From Candidatus Sulfotelmatobacter kueseliae (GTDB lineage Bacteria > Acidobacteriota > Terriglobia > Terriglobales > Acidobacteriaceae): a DNA stretch of 40,529 nucleotides. Positions 1 through 7,942 of the stretch are shown piece by piece (position 1 is the stretch's first letter; the number at the start of each line of letters is the position of its first letter). Location: contig OMOD01000124.1 of assembly GCA_900290255.1 (NCBI GenBank), positions 1 to 40,529 of the forward strand, written 5' to 3'. The notes beneath the pieces are model-generated. The model was not told the origin of the DNA. It was given only the letters and a program-made list of their open reading frames with translations, and did not search any database. A program made the position numbers and the translations under genes.

Positions 1-135
1 GATCTGCAGCTTCATGACGTCGCCGCACTCGGGCGCGCCGACCAGGCCGGTGCCCACGTCCGTACTCGACTTGTCCATCGAGCCGACGTTGCGGGGATGG
101 TTGTAGTGATCGATCACTTTGTCGCTATATGCCAT
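1..135 (-). CDS. iscU: Fe-S cluster scaffold protein IscU, 5' part only
   Basis: This gene encodes the scaffold on which IscS-derived sulfur and iron are assembled into [2Fe-2S] clusters before transfer to apoproteins in the cytoplasm. Only the first 45 codons are in the window; the rest lies beyond base 1. The visible part reads MAYSDKVIDHYNHPRNVGS and continues to GAPECGDVMKLQI, which is the highly conserved IscU N-terminus. The first of the three cluster-ligand cysteines is present as Cys37 in the ECGD motif. A GGAGA ribosome-binding site lies about 9 bases before the ATG. The gene is third in the minus-strand order iscR-iscS-iscU, the classic isc operon order. The 136-bp gap from iscS contains an inverted-repeat element. 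Confidence 0.95.
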   Translation of the reverse strand, partial: MAYSDKVIDHYNHPRNVGSMDKSSTDVGTGLVGAPECGDVMKLQI

Positions 136-150
136 TTGTTAATTCTCCAA

Positions 151-261
151 GTTCTAAAGTTTCAAGGTTTCAAAGTTTCAAGGACCGCCGCATTTCGCGC
201 ACGATGCAGGTTCGAGAGCCCCATGAACGCTGAAACTCCGAAACCTTGCAACCTTGAAACC
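151..261. repeat. Inverted-repeat element between iscS and iscU
   Basis: The left arm (about 157-183) contains three close copies of GTTTCAA. The right arm (231-261) contains the complementary TTGAAAC/GAAAC units. When the right arm is reversed and complemented it matches the left over about 26 bases with roughly six mismatches. About 47 bases separate the arms. The element fills most of the gap between the iscS stop and the iscU ribosome-binding site, so the isc transcript should carry it as a long imperfect hairpin. It could process or partly terminate the message; that role is inference. No coding potential is evident. Confidence 0.7.
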
Positions 262-271
262 TGCTTTCCAA

Positions 272-1549
272 CTACTCGCCCGCCCACTTTACGTCTTTCA
301 AATTGATACCTTCCTTCGCCATCTCATAAAGCGGAGAAAGCTCACGCAGCCGTTCGACCGTCTCAATCACGCGATCGGCGACATAATCAACCTCGGCCTC
401 CGTGTTGAAGCGGCCGATGCCGAAACGAATCGAACTGTGAGCCAGATCGTCGCCGGTTCCCAGTGCCTTCAACACATACGACGGCTCCAGCGTCGCCGAG
501 GTGCAGGCCGAACCGCTCGAAACCGCGATGTCGTTGATGCCCATCAGCAGCGATTCACCTTCCACATACGCGAAGCTGATGTTCAAGTTGCCCGGCAGAC
601 GGTGATCCATCGAGCCGTTGATGTAGACCTCATCCAGCCGGTTCATGATGCGGTCGCGCAACCGGTTGCGCAGGCCGGCCAGACGGCAGGATTCCTGCGC
701 CATTTCTTCCTGCGCCAGCGCGCAGGCCTTGCCCAGGCCGACAATGCCCGGAACGTTCAACGTGCCCGAGCGCATGCCGCGCTCATGGCCGCCGCCGTCA
801 ATGATGGCGGAAATCTGTACCCGCGGATTCTTGCGGCGGACGTACAACGCGCCCACCCCCTTCGGTCCATACATCTTGTGCCCGGAAATCGAAGCCAGGT
901 CGATGTTCTGCTTGTTTACATCCATTGGAACTTTGCCGATCGCCTGGGTCGCGTCCGTGTGAAAGATCACGCCGCGCTCGTGACAGAGCTTGCCAATCTC
1001 CGCGATCGGCTGCAGCACTCCGATTTCGTTATTGGCTGCCATGATCGTGACCAGGATCGTTTTGTCGTCCATGGCGCGCTTCAGGTCATCAAGATCAATC
1101 AGGCCGTCTTTTTGAACCGGCAGGTAAGTCACGCGGTAGCCATACTTCTCCAGGCGCTTGCAGGTATCGAGCACGGCCTTGTGCTCGGTGACCGCGGTGA
1201 TGATGTGATTGCCCTTCTCGCGGTACATCTCGGCCACGCCCTTGATGGCGAGATTGTCGCTCTCGGTGGCGCCGGAGGTGAAGATGATCTCCTTCGTGGT
1301 CGCACCTACCAGCTTGGCGACGCGCTCGCGCCCCGTCTCCACACCCTCTTCAGCCATCCAGCCGAACGAGTGATTGCGGCTGGCCGCGTTGCCGAACTTT
1401 TCCATGAAATAGGGCAGCATCTCCTCCAGCACCCGCGGATCCATGGGGGTGGTGGCGTGGTTGTCCATGTAGATGGGCAGCTTCACATCCTTGGCTTCAG
1501 GATGGTGCGCCGTTGTGATTGCCTGGGGAATCTTTACATCCGTGCTCAT
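272..1549 (-). CDS. iscS: Cysteine desulfurase IscS
   Basis: This PLP enzyme converts L-cysteine to alanine and passes the sulfur as a persulfide to IscU and other acceptors such as tRNA-thiolation proteins. The 425-residue protein is about 20 longer than E. coli IscS because of a roughly 25-residue N-terminal extension before YMDNHATTP. Conserved features are His123 (TEHKAV), the PLP-binding Lys225 in [10 protein letters not shown], the sulfur-carrying Cys349 in SSGSACTS, and a C-terminus ending [10 protein letters not shown], which resembles the IscU-docking tail of IscS. The ATG at 1549 has a GGAGAGG ribosome-binding site. It lies 44 bp after iscR and before iscU on the same strand, so the three are almost surely one operon. 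Confidence 0.97.
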   Translation of the reverse strand: MSTDVKIPQAITTAHHPEAKDVKLPIYMDNHATTPMDPRVLEEMLPYFMEKFGNAASRNHSFGWMAEEGVETGRERVAKLVGATTKEIIFTSGATESDNLAIKGVAEMYREKGNHIITAVTEHKAVLDTCKRLEKYGYRVTYLPVQKDGLIDLDDLKRAMDDKTILVTIMAANNEIGVLQPIAEIGKLCHERGVIFHTDATQAIGKVPMDVNKQNIDLASISGHKMYGPKGVGALYVRRKNPRVQISAIIDGGGHERGMRSGTLNVPGIVGLGKACALAQEEMAQESCRLAGLRNRLRDRIMNRLDEVYINGSMDHRLPGNLNISFAYVEGESLLMGINDIAVSSGSACTSATLEPSYVLKALGTGDDLAHSSIRFGIGRFNTEAEVDYVADRVIETVERLRELSPLYEMAKEGINLKDVKWAGE

Positions 1550-1593
1550 TGATTGCCTCTCCTGCTTTTGATGATTCTCGCCTTCTTGGCGGC

Positions 1594-2052
1594 TCAGGTG
1601 ATCGTCACCAGTTCTGCCGTCTTGGGAGCCGGGCCCCCGGTCTCTTCTATCTCTTCCCGCATGTGCGAAATCTTGATCCTCTTCAGCACGGCCTCGATGC
1701 TTTCATTCACCTTGCGCAGCGGTTCGCGAATGTTGCAACGATCGCTCTGGCCGCACTCTCCGCGCACGGTGACGCACGACGTAATGAACAGCGGACCGTC
1801 AATGGCCTGAATCACTTCGAAGGCCGAGATCGTGTGCGCCGGCCGCGCCAGCATGTAGCCACCGTTGATGCCGTGTTGCGAATGCAGCAAACCGGACTTG
1901 GCCAGCCGCTGCAGAATCTTGGCTAAGGCCTCGGGTGGAATGCTGAAGGCGTCGGCCACATCCTTCGCGCTGCGGGAACTTCCGCTGGGATGCTCGGCGA
2001 GATGCTTCATTGCCATCAGCGCGTAGTCAGCCTTCTTGGTGAGCTTGAACAT
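1594..2052 (-). CDS. iscR: Rrf2-family Fe-S sensing repressor IscR
   Basis: This is a winged-helix transcription factor that senses Fe-S cluster status and controls the isc operon. The 152-residue protein starts [20 protein letters not shown], the standard Rrf2 N-terminus, followed by the recognition helix region ([18 protein letters not shown]) and the wing [11 protein letters not shown]. Three cysteines, Cys93, Cys100 and Cys106, form the cluster-ligand loop; the first spacing is C-x6-C where E. coli IscR has C-x5-C. I chose the ATG at 2052 because GGAG lies just upstream; an in-frame TTG at 2064 is possible but falls inside the operator. The operator at 2064-2097 directly before the gene suggests autoregulation. 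It is the first gene of iscR-iscS-iscU. Confidence 0.93.
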   Translation of the reverse strand: MFKLTKKADYALMAMKHLAEHPSGSSRSAKDVADAFSIPPEALAKILQRLAKSGLLHSQHGINGGYMLARPAHTISAFEVIQAIDGPLFITSCVTVRGECGQSDRCNIREPLRKVNESIEAVLKRIKISHMREEIEETGGPAPKTAELVTIT

Positions 2053-2063
2053 TTGGCTCCGCA

Positions 2064-2097
2064 ATACCCGACCTATAGAGTCGGATAGAAATCCGAC
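2064..2097 (-). promoter_or_regulatory. IscR/Rrf2-type operator upstream of iscR
   Basis: The block 2064-2088 (ATACCCGACC followed by TATAGAGTCGGATAG) matches about 19 of 25 positions of the known E. coli IscR type-1 site. A second perfect palindrome, GTCGGAT-AGAA-ATCCGAC, overlaps it at 2080-2097. The CCGAC/GTCGG half-site therefore occurs three times. The block ends 12 bases before the chosen iscR ATG. A weak promoter candidate on the minus strand lies just upstream (TAAAAT at 2116-2121 and TTGCTT at 2140-2145, 18 apart). The motif is seen directly; binding by IscR is inferred. Confidence 0.65.
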
Positions 2098-2314
2098 CTT
2101 TTCCGTCGCATTTCAATTTTACCCTACGGCACAGAATCCAAGCAAGTCCGTTCGGGGAACGGTCAAATAGCTGGACTGAACGGTAAGACTATAGGGCTGA
2201 ACGGGTTAGCATCAGATGCACAGCGCCAGGAATGCCAGGGCCGGGTGCTAGAGGATTGCCCGGCTCCCTCAGCCGTGTTTGTGGTAAATCCACAGACGAC
2301 TGTCTGGCAGGGAC

Positions 2315-2342
2315 TTGACAAGTTGCGTGCGCGGTCTAAAAT
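2315..2342 (+). promoter_or_regulatory. Sigma-70 promoter for the zinc-ribbon/response-regulator pair
   Basis: A perfect -35 hexamer TTGACA (2315-2320) is followed after 16 bases by TAAAAT (2337-2342), five of six matches to the -10 consensus. It points toward the gene starting at 2403, leaving a leader of about 55 bases. The rest of the 2098-2314 gap between the divergent genes holds no gene I can recognise. Confidence 0.7.
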
Positions 2343-2402
2343 GGCCGGAAATTGCCGCGAATTTGTCCCTTCCCTCAGTTCTGGTTGGGCATTCTCGGAC
2401 TT

Positions 2403-2591
2403 ATGACGTCAAAGTTACCCTCTGCTCAGCAAAGTGCGGGCCCGCAGCGACCCTGCCAGCACCTCCGCGTGCAAATCGTAAGCCGCGATGAGGACGCTGA
2501 ATTCGTCGAGTGCAAGGAGTGCGGCGAGGTCTTCGAGTCCAGCGAATTCAAGGACATGAACATCGAGGAACGCGCGCAGGAAGACGTCTAA
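2403..2591 (+). CDS. Small zinc-ribbon-like protein, unknown function
   Basis: A 62-residue acidic protein of unknown function. Its middle contains a Cys at PCQHLRV and a C-x2-C pair in VECKECGEVFES, a pattern typical of small zinc-ribbon proteins; CxxCG together with the upstream Cys-x-His could bind one zinc. I start it at the ATG at 2403. An in-frame TTG at 2352 would add a hydrophobic, unconvincing leader, and the sigma-70 promoter at 2315-2342 supports the shorter form. It precedes the response-regulator gene on the same strand by about 120 bases and the two may be co-transcribed. No enzymatic function can be assigned. Confidence 0.7.
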   Translation: MTSKLPSAQQSAGPQRPCQHLRVQIVSRDEDAEFVECKECGEVFESSEFKDMNIEERAQEDV

Positions 2592-2711
2592 TCCCGCGAG
2601 GGCGTGACGAATGTAACCAGCGTTTCCCCCTTTCACCTTGTTGCGCGCCAACAGGCTTGTTATCGTGCACGCTGGGGAGTCCTAAGGGATACCCCTGTTC
2701 TTACCTTTTCT

Positions 2712-3101
2712 ATGCCCAGCGTGGCTCTAGTCGTGGACGACTCCATGTTGATGCGCTATACCGTGTCGCGCTTTCTGGAAGAGCGTGGCTATACGGTCGA
2801 GTCTGCCACCAATGGAGTGGAGGCGCTGGAAGTGCTCAGCAGGATGCGTCCGGATCTGATCGTAACCGACATACAGATGCCGAAGATGTCGGGGAGCGAG
2901 CTGATTTCCGCCGTCAAGACCCAGCCGGAACTGGCGGCGGTGCCCATCATCATCGTGGCCGGCCGCGCCAGTGGCTTCGATGAATCGGAAAAACGGGCCA
3001 ATTTCACCATCTACAAAGACATTGATATCGAAGAGCAGCTGACCAAGGCTCTGGCCGCATTGTCCGGCAAAGCCGGCCGAGGAAAAGGTACGGGGAAGTA
3101 A
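2712..3101 (+). CDS. Single-domain response regulator (CheY-like receiver)
   Basis: A stand-alone receiver domain of 129 residues with no output domain, expected to be phosphorylated by a histidine kinase encoded elsewhere. The acidic pair Asp9-Asp10 (VVDDS), the phospho-acceptor Asp53 (VTDIQMP) and Lys102 (IYKDID) are present. The conserved Thr/Ser used for switching is replaced by Ala83 in IIIVAGRAS, and Lys102 is followed by Asp instead of the usual Pro, so signal output may be unusual. I chose the ATG at 2712 because it begins exactly at the receiver domain; a GTG at 2604 would add 36 residues with no recognisable content. The C-terminus is basic and Gly-rich (KAGRGKGTGK). Confidence 0.88.
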   Translation: MPSVALVVDDSMLMRYTVSRFLEERGYTVESATNGVEALEVLSRMRPDLIVTDIQMPKMSGSELISAVKTQPELAAVPIIIVAGRASGFDESEKRANFTIYKDIDIEEQLTKALAALSGKAGRGKGTGK

Positions 3102-3118
3102 CACCTCTACGCGCTGCT

Positions 3119-4291
3119 CTAGCGCAAAACCAGACCTGCCTCCGCCGAGAAATCCATCGGCGCGAATTCCTTCGCAAGAAACTTGGGATAGGCCGCGGCC
3201 GCGATCATGGCCGCGTTGTCGGTCGAGAGCGGAAGCGAAGGGAAGTACACCGGCAGACCTTCCTCGGCTCCCTCCTGCTCAAAGGTCTGCCGCAGTTCGT
3301 TGTTGGCCGCAACCCCTCCGGTGACAAACAGAGTAGCTACATCGTATGCCCGGGCCGCCGCCAGCGTCTTTTCCACCAAATCCTCGACCATCGCCCGCTG
3401 GAAGGAAGCCACCAGGTCGAGCGTAGGCTTGTCGCAATTGGCGAGATAGTCTTCCACCTTCGGCTTGGGCATACTCGCCAGCGCCTTGCGGCGCGCTTCC
3501 ACCGCGGCGCCCATCTCGTGCGTTTCCACGTAACGCAAAATGGCGGTCTTGATGCCGCTGTAAGAAAAATCGAAGCGCGGGCGCTGGTCGTCCAAACTGA
3601 CATCTGGCTCGAGGGCCCGGCCGTCCTTGCGCCCTCGCCGGTCACGATGCTTGATTTGTGCCGGCGGAAACTTCACAGCCTCCGGATCTCCATGCGGCGC
3701 CAGACGGTCAATCGCCGGACCTCCCGGATATCCCAGGCCCAGAAGCTTGGCGACCTTGTCGAACGCTTCGCCGGCGGCATCGTCGCGCGTGTGGCCTATG
3801 TTCCGGTAAGTCCAGCCTTCCTTTTTTTGCTCCGCCAGGTAAAGGTGGGTGTGGCCGCCGGAGACCACCAGCGCCAGCACCGGGAATTCGAGTTCGTGGT
3901 TGCCCTTCTGTCGCTCTTCAAGCAACACCGCATGAATATGTCCTTCGAGATGATTGACGGCGATGAGAGGCTTGTCGAGCGCGAAGGCGAGCGCCTTGGC
4001 GTAGCTGATGCCCACCAGCAAAGACCCCGCAAGCCCGGGCCCGCGTGTCACGGCGATGGCATCCACGGAATCATAAGTGTGCCCGGCCTCCGCCAGCGCC
4101 TGGCGCACCACCGGGACGATCGCCCGCAAATGCTCCCGCGACGCCAGCTCGGGCACGACTCCGCCGTACGGCTGGTGGGTCGCGATCTGCGACGCAACCA
4201 CATTCGAAATCAGTTCTTCGCCCGAACGCACCACCGCCGCCGCCGTTTCATCGCAGGAACTCTCAATGCCGAGGATGTAGACGTCAGGCAT
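3119..4291 (-). CDS. tsaD: tRNA N6-adenosine threonylcarbamoyltransferase TsaD
   Basis: TsaD transfers the threonylcarbamoyl group from TC-AMP to A37 of tRNAs that read ANN codons, acting with TsaB and TsaE in the cytoplasm. The 390-residue protein has the ASKHA-fold signatures [15 protein letters not shown], the metal-binding histidines His114 and His118 in [15 protein letters not shown], and the C-terminal [11 protein letters not shown] and STDNAAMIA. It is longer than the usual 335-350 residues because of a charged insertion around [18 protein letters not shown] chose the ATG at 4291, directly before the conserved N-terminus; the in-frame start at 4333 would add 14 residues. The start overlaps the end of the upstream fic gene by 8 bases, so the two are probably translationally coupled. 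Confidence 0.96.
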   Translation of the reverse strand: MPDVYILGIESSCDETAAAVVRSGEELISNVVASQIATHQPYGGVVPELASREHLRAIVPVVRQALAEAGHTYDSVDAIAVTRGPGLAGSLLVGISYAKALAFALDKPLIAVNHLEGHIHAVLLEERQKGNHELEFPVLALVVSGGHTHLYLAEQKKEGWTYRNIGHTRDDAAGEAFDKVAKLLGLGYPGGPAIDRLAPHGDPEAVKFPPAQIKHRDRRGRKDGRALEPDVSLDDQRPRFDFSYSGIKTAILRYVETHEMGAAVEARRKALASMPKPKVEDYLANCDKPTLDLVASFQRAMVEDLVEKTLAAARAYDVATLFVTGGVAANNELRQTFEQEGAEEGLPVYFPSLPLSTDNAAMIAAAAYPKFLAKEFAPMDFSAEAGLVLR

Positions 4292-5468
4292 CGGCTCTGG
4301 AGACCTGTCTCGTCGCCTGGTCGGCTTCGACAACCTGAATTATCCTCTGTGCCACAAATATGCGATAACGCTGTCTTCCTGTCACTTCCCTAAGTATTCC
4401 AGCTTGAAGAAGTCGGTCGACGTTCTGCTGGGCAGTGCGGGTCGTCACCTTCAGGCGCTCCCGAGCCGAGGCCACGGTAATGACTGGCTCCTTAAAGAGA
4501 TTCTCCATTAGCTCCAACGTACGCCCTGGCACTTTCTGGGCCTGAAGTTTTTCTCGGTATTCCTGGCGTAGCGCCAACAACTGGTTGGAACGAGCTACAG
4601 CATCCCGGGACTCTTCAGAAACTCCATTTACGAAGAAGCGAAGCCAATCCATCCAGTTTCCGGTCTGGCTGATATCGAGCAAAAGGCGATAATACTCTTT
4701 ACGATTTCGCTCGAAGTACGCGCTTAAGTAAAGCAACGGCTGGGGCAACAGGCCTTCCGAGCACAGGAGCAGAGTAATCAAGAGCCTGCCGACGCGCCCA
4801 TTGCCATCCCAGAATGGATGAATGGCCTCAAATTGATAGTGGATCAGGGAAAGCCTGACCAATGGCGGAAGGGCCCTGCGGCTTTCATGGAGGTACTTCT
4901 CGAAGCGGTCCAATGCGTCTTTCATATGGGGGACGGGAGGAGGAACGTAAGTTGCGTTTTCCAATTTGCAGCCCGGCGGACCGATGAAGTTCTGCGCCCG
5001 CCGGAACTCCCCGGGAGTCAGAGATTCGCCGCGAACATCCTTCATCAGTCGTTCGTGAAGCTCCTTTAGGAGTCGCAAACTGACAGGTAGCTGCTTCAAC
5101 CGCTTAAGACCGTACTCCAGTGCGTTGACATAGTTGGAAATCTCTCGAATGGCCTCACTTGGCCCTTTTTTTCGGGCGCCAGCTTCAGCCGAGAACAGTT
5201 CCGTCAGCGTGGCTTGTGTGCCTTCAATCCGGCTGGAGAGTACGGCTTCACGACGGGTAAACGGCTCAATGAGCAAATGAGGATTGGGGATCGTACGTGC
5301 AACACCAGCTAATTCCCCTAAAGAGCGGTCGGCATCGGAGATTCGTTCTGCGAGCTCCCACGTGATCTCCAGCCGGGGAGGAAGTGGGTTGGGCAAGAAT
5401 GCCCACTGCTCTTGACCAATCCCCAATAACTTTCCGGCGCCTTCTTTTGTGAACTTTGCGGGGTTCAT
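4284..5468 (-). CDS. Fic-family AMPylase with C-terminal winged helix
   Basis: Fic enzymes transfer AMP, or sometimes other groups, from a nucleotide to hydroxyl side chains of target proteins. The 394-residue protein has an N-terminal Fic_N-like region, the catalytic motif [12 protein letters not shown] (His217 to Arg228), and the inhibitory helix motif SSRIEG (Ser78, Glu82), which marks a class II Fic protein held inactive by its own N-terminal glutamate. The C-terminal 80 or so residues ([20 protein letters not shown]) look like a winged-helix DNA-binding domain, so it may regulate its own gene. It overlaps tsaD by 8 bases. Upstream is an AT-rich, repeat-rich region unlike the surroundings, which hints at acquisition by transfer. 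The target is unknown, and there is no antitoxin-like partner gene beside it. Confidence 0.93.
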   Translation of the reverse strand: MNPAKFTKEGAGKLLGIGQEQWAFLPNPLPPRLEITWELAERISDADRSLGELAGVARTIPNPHLLIEPFTRREAVLSSRIEGTQATLTELFSAEAGARKKGPSEAIREISNYVNALEYGLKRLKQLPVSLRLLKELHERLMKDVRGESLTPGEFRRAQNFIGPPGCKLENATYVPPPVPHMKDALDRFEKYLHESRRALPPLVRLSLIHYQFEAIHPFWDGNGRVGRLLITLLLCSEGLLPQPLLYLSAYFERNRKEYYRLLLDISQTGNWMDWLRFFVNGVSEESRDAVARSNQLLALRQEYREKLQAQKVPGRTLELMENLFKEPVITVASARERLKVTTRTAQQNVDRLLQAGILREVTGRQRYRIFVAQRIIQVVEADQATRQVSRADA

Positions 5469-5480
5469 TCGACTCTCGCG

Positions 5481-5655
5481 GTAAGGATACTCAGCTTCGC
5501 TCAGGCCTCCATTAAATATACTTTAATGACAAATAGTATCATTATCTGATTAGTCATTTTAAATGTACTTTTGTGCTATAAAGTATACTTGATGAGCCCG
5601 TAAGCGTACAAGAGTATCGTTACTTACCGCGTAAGGATACCAAGCTTCGCTTAGG
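5481..5655. repeat. Imperfect 25-bp direct repeat flanking the fic-cca control region
   Basis: Copies lie at 5481-5505 and 5631-5655, exactly 150 bases apart. Each begins GTAAGGATAC, has a two-base difference, continues AGCTTCGCT and ends AGG; only 3 of 25 positions differ. The first copy lies just before the fic ATG and the second upstream of cca. The second copy also pairs with GTATCGTTAC at 5614-5623 as an inverted repeat. They could be remnants of an insertion or duplication, or regulator-binding sites. Confidence 0.75.
5511..5592. promoter_or_regulatory. AT-rich divergent control region between fic and cca
   Basis: This stretch is sharply more AT-rich than its surroundings. It holds three copies of T(A/G)TACTT at 5517-5523, 5564-5570 and 5584-5590; the last is part of the perfect 10-bp palindrome AAGTATACTT (5581-5590). 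An inverted repeat, AATGACAAAT at 5525-5534 against ATTAGTCATT at about 5549-5558, differs at one pair. This looks like a promoter with operators. The winged-helix domain of the Fic protein is a plausible regulator, but that is inference. Confidence 0.55.
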
Positions 5656-5672
5656 GGAAAGCCAAGGATACA

Positions 5673-5686
5673 TTTTTGGCCAAAAA
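5673..5686. promoter_or_regulatory. Perfect 14-bp palindrome upstream of cca
   Basis: TTTTTGGCCAAAAA is a perfect palindrome 70 bases before the preferred cca start. It could be a protein-binding site. It overlaps an in-frame TTG at 5676 that is an alternative but less likely start for cca. Confidence 0.4.
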
Positions 5687-5756
5687 GCACTCCGATAGCC
5701 TGCAGCCGCCAGTACTTGATTTGTGCGAAGCGGTTAGTTCGAGAAGAGTGGGCGGT

Positions 5757-7175
5757 ATGATGGAATCGGATTCAGGGGCCGTTCTCATCGCCATGCTGAA
5801 GGACTTCGCTACTTCCATCGTCCAAACCTTGCGCCAGCGCGGCTTCCAGGCCTACCTGGTGGGCGGATGCGTGCGCGACCTTTTGCTGGGGCGTGAACCG
5901 AAGGATTACGACGTAGCGGCCAATGCCACACCCGAGCAAGTCATGGAAATCTTCCCCGAGACGTACGCAGTAGGAGCGCAGTTCGGGGTTGTGCTTGTGC
6001 CCATGCCGGATGAAAACGTTGCTGCCGATTCCACGGAAGTCCCTGCAATATCGCGTACGGTCGAAGTCGCGACCTTTCGCAGCGACATCGGCTATTCCGA
6101 CGGCCGCCATCCCGATGAGGTGCGCTTCAGCCAGGATCCGCGCCAAGACGTTGCCCGCCGCGACTTCACCATCAACGGCATGCTGCTCGATCCCGTAAGC
6201 GGCGAAGTGTTCGATTTTGTGGGCGGGCGCGAGGACCTGGCCGCAGGTATCGTCCGCACAATCGGCGAGCCCGAGCACCGCTTTGCCGAAGACAGATTGC
6301 GCATGCTGCGCGCGGTGCGCTTTGCGGCGCGGTTCGAATACACGATCGAACCAGCGACTTTTGCCGCAACGCGAAAACTGGCTGAGCAAATTTGCGTGGT
6401 TTCGCGCGAGCGCGTGCGCGATGAACTGACGCGCATGCTGACGGAAGGGCGCGCCCGGCGGGCGTTTCTCCTGCTGGATGAAAGCGGTCTGCTGGCGCAG
6501 GTTCTGCCCGAAATTTCCGCCATGAAGGGCGTGGCGCAGCCGCCGGAGTTTCATCCTGAGGGCGATGTATTTGTGCACACGCTTCTACTTCTGGAAAATC
6601 TGCCGCAGCCTTGTCCGCTGACGCTGGCCTGGGGAGCTTTGCTCCATGATGTGGGCAAGCCGCCGACGTTCCGCGTGGTCGAACGTATCCGCTTCGATAA
6701 TCACGTCGAGGTGGGCGTGAAGATGGCGGAAGAAATCTGCCAGCGCCTGCGCTTTTCGAATGACGATACAGCGCAGATTATCGCCCTGGTTGCGAACCAC
6801 ATGCGTTTCAGCCACGCCACGCGCATGAGCGAGTCTACGCTCAAGAGATTCCTCCGCATGCCCCAGTTTGACGAGCATCTGGCCTTGCATCGCGCAGACT
6901 GCCTGGCCAGCCATGGCAGCTTGAGCACGTATGAATTCGTGCGGCAGAAGATGGCCGAGATCCCGTCCGAGAAGAGGAAACCCTCACCGCTGGTCACAGG
7001 AGACGATCTGATCGCCGCGGGTCATGTCCCCGGACCTAGATTTCGCGAGATCCTGAACGCGGTGGAGGATGCGCAACTTGAAGGGCGTCTGTCGTCACGG
7101 GACGCAGCTCTCGAATTCGTGCGCCGCGAATTTCCGGTCGCGCGTCTGGCGAATCCCACGCCCCCGGCAAACTGA
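5757..7175 (+). CDS. cca: CCA-adding tRNA nucleotidyltransferase / poly(A) polymerase family, with HD domain
   Basis: This class II nucleotidyltransferase family adds or repairs the 3' CCA end of tRNAs, or in some lineages adds only part of it or makes poly(A). From the ATG at 5757 the protein is 472 residues. The head domain shows YLVGGCVRDLLLG, the catalytic acidic pair in KDYDVAA, and RRDFTINGM; the neck has ERVRDELTRML. A C-terminal HD phosphohydrolase-type domain follows (LLHDVGK and VANHMRF). Several starts are possible: TTG 5676, ATG 5757, ATG 5760 and ATG 5793. I prefer 5757 because the nucleotidyltransferase domain begins about 35 residues later. It starts a plus-strand run followed 5 bases later by the DUF721 gene. 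Whether it adds CC, A or all three cannot be told from sequence alone. Confidence 0.92.
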   Translation: MMESDSGAVLIAMLKDFATSIVQTLRQRGFQAYLVGGCVRDLLLGREPKDYDVAANATPEQVMEIFPETYAVGAQFGVVLVPMPDENVAADSTEVPAISRTVEVATFRSDIGYSDGRHPDEVRFSQDPRQDVARRDFTINGMLLDPVSGEVFDFVGGREDLAAGIVRTIGEPEHRFAEDRLRMLRAVRFAARFEYTIEPATFAATRKLAEQICVVSRERVRDELTRMLTEGRARRAFLLLDESGLLAQVLPEISAMKGVAQPPEFHPEGDVFVHTLLLLENLPQPCPLTLAWGALLHDVGKPPTFRVVERIRFDNHVEVGVKMAEEICQRLRFSNDDTAQIIALVANHMRFSHATRMSESTLKRFLRMPQFDEHLALHRADCLASHGSLSTYEFVRQKMAEIPSEKRKPSPLVTGDDLIAAGHVPGPRFREILNAVEDAQLEGRLSSRDAALEFVRREFPVARLANPTPPAN

Positions 7176-7180
7176 CAGAG

Positions 7181-7534
7181 ATGCTAGAATCGGCTTCTCT
7201 TGCTGTACATCTGTTGCAGAGGAGACTGCGCGTGGAGCAGGCGGGGCGCGGACTGGAAGAAATCGTTGCGCAATCTCTGCGGCAGGCGCCTGCGGGCGAG
7301 ACGCCACTGTTGGCCTGGCCTCTGGTCTGCGGGTCGGGAGTGGCCGAGCGGACACGGGCCCTGAGTTACATGGATGGAGTGCTGCGCGTGGAGGTTCCCG
7401 ACGCGGGATGGAAGCAGGAACTGCAGACGTTAGCTCCACGCTACCTCGCGGCTATCAATCGCTATGCGACTGCGCCGGTTCATAGAATCGAGTTTGTGTT
7501 GGCGGGTACGGACGGCATAGGCAGACCACGCTGA
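7181..7534 (+). CDS. DUF721/DciA-like protein
   Basis: A 117-residue protein whose core, WPLVCGSGVAERTRALSYMD then VLRVEVPDAGWKQELQTLA, matches the DUF721 family. Characterised members (DciA) load and support the replicative helicase DnaB in bacteria that lack DnaC. The family match is from memory of conserved residues (the W at the core start, LxVxVxxxxWxxELxxL, IxxIxF), not a search. The ATG lies 5 bases after the cca stop, so it is co-transcribed with cca. The 16-base gap to gatC suggests the transcript continues. Confidence 0.8.
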   Translation: MLESASLAVHLLQRRLRVEQAGRGLEEIVAQSLRQAPAGETPLLAWPLVCGSGVAERTRALSYMDGVLRVEVPDAGWKQELQTLAPRYLAAINRYATAPVHRIEFVLAGTDGIGRPR

Positions 7535-7550
7535 ATCGATTTCTTATCCC

Positions 7551-7889
7551 ATGAAGGTCACCGATAAAGACGTTGCCTACGTCGCCGAATTGGCGAATCT
7601 TGAACTCACCGAAGAGGAGCGCGCGGGAATGCTGCGCGACCTGAATTCCATTCTCGACTACATTGACCGTCTGAATGAACTGGACACATCCGATGTGCCG
7701 CCGATGGCGCAGGTGTCCGATCGCTACGGGGTTGACCAGTCGAAACAGGGAAGTGAGCGGTTCGCGTATGCGAACCGGGAAGATGTCCTCGAAGGACTGC
7801 GTAAGTCGCTGCCTCACGAGCTTGCACTCGAAAACGCGCCTGACGCAGATGAAGATTTCTTCAGGGTACCGAAGGTGATTGAAAGGTAA
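7551..7889 (+). CDS. gatC: Asp-tRNA(Asn)/Glu-tRNA(Gln) amidotransferase subunit C
   Basis: GatC is the small subunit that clamps GatA and GatB together in the enzyme that amidates mischarged Glu-tRNA(Gln) and Asp-tRNA(Asn). The 112-residue protein has the typical helical start DKDVAYVAELANLELTEEE and the loop YIDRLNELDTSDVPPMAQV, and ends with FFRVPKVIE, a common GatC ending. It precedes gatA by 170 bases on the same strand; the gap holds an inverted-repeat element. gatB is not in the window. Members are usually about 95-100 residues, so this one is slightly long. Confidence 0.95.
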   Translation: MKVTDKDVAYVAELANLELTEEERAGMLRDLNSILDYIDRLNELDTSDVPPMAQVSDRYGVDQSKQGSERFAYANREDVLEGLRKSLPHELALENAPDADEDFFRVPKVIER

Positions 7890-7942
7890 GGCCAGGCCAA
7901 GGTGGCCGCCAAGTTCCGCAATCCGACGAGAAACTTCTTTCC

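Noticed and set aside
254..1552. 432-residue open frame opposite iscS
   Set aside because: It is the antisense of iscS and has no recognisable domain; the opposite strand is clearly IscS.
3518..4393. 291-residue open frame on the plus strand opposite tsaD
   Set aside because: Antisense shadow of tsaD and the end of fic, rich in Arg and His as expected from high-GC antisense frames.
4284..5468. Fic as the toxin of a toxin-antitoxin pair
   Set aside because: The inhibitory motif is within the same protein (class II), and no small antitoxin gene is next to it.
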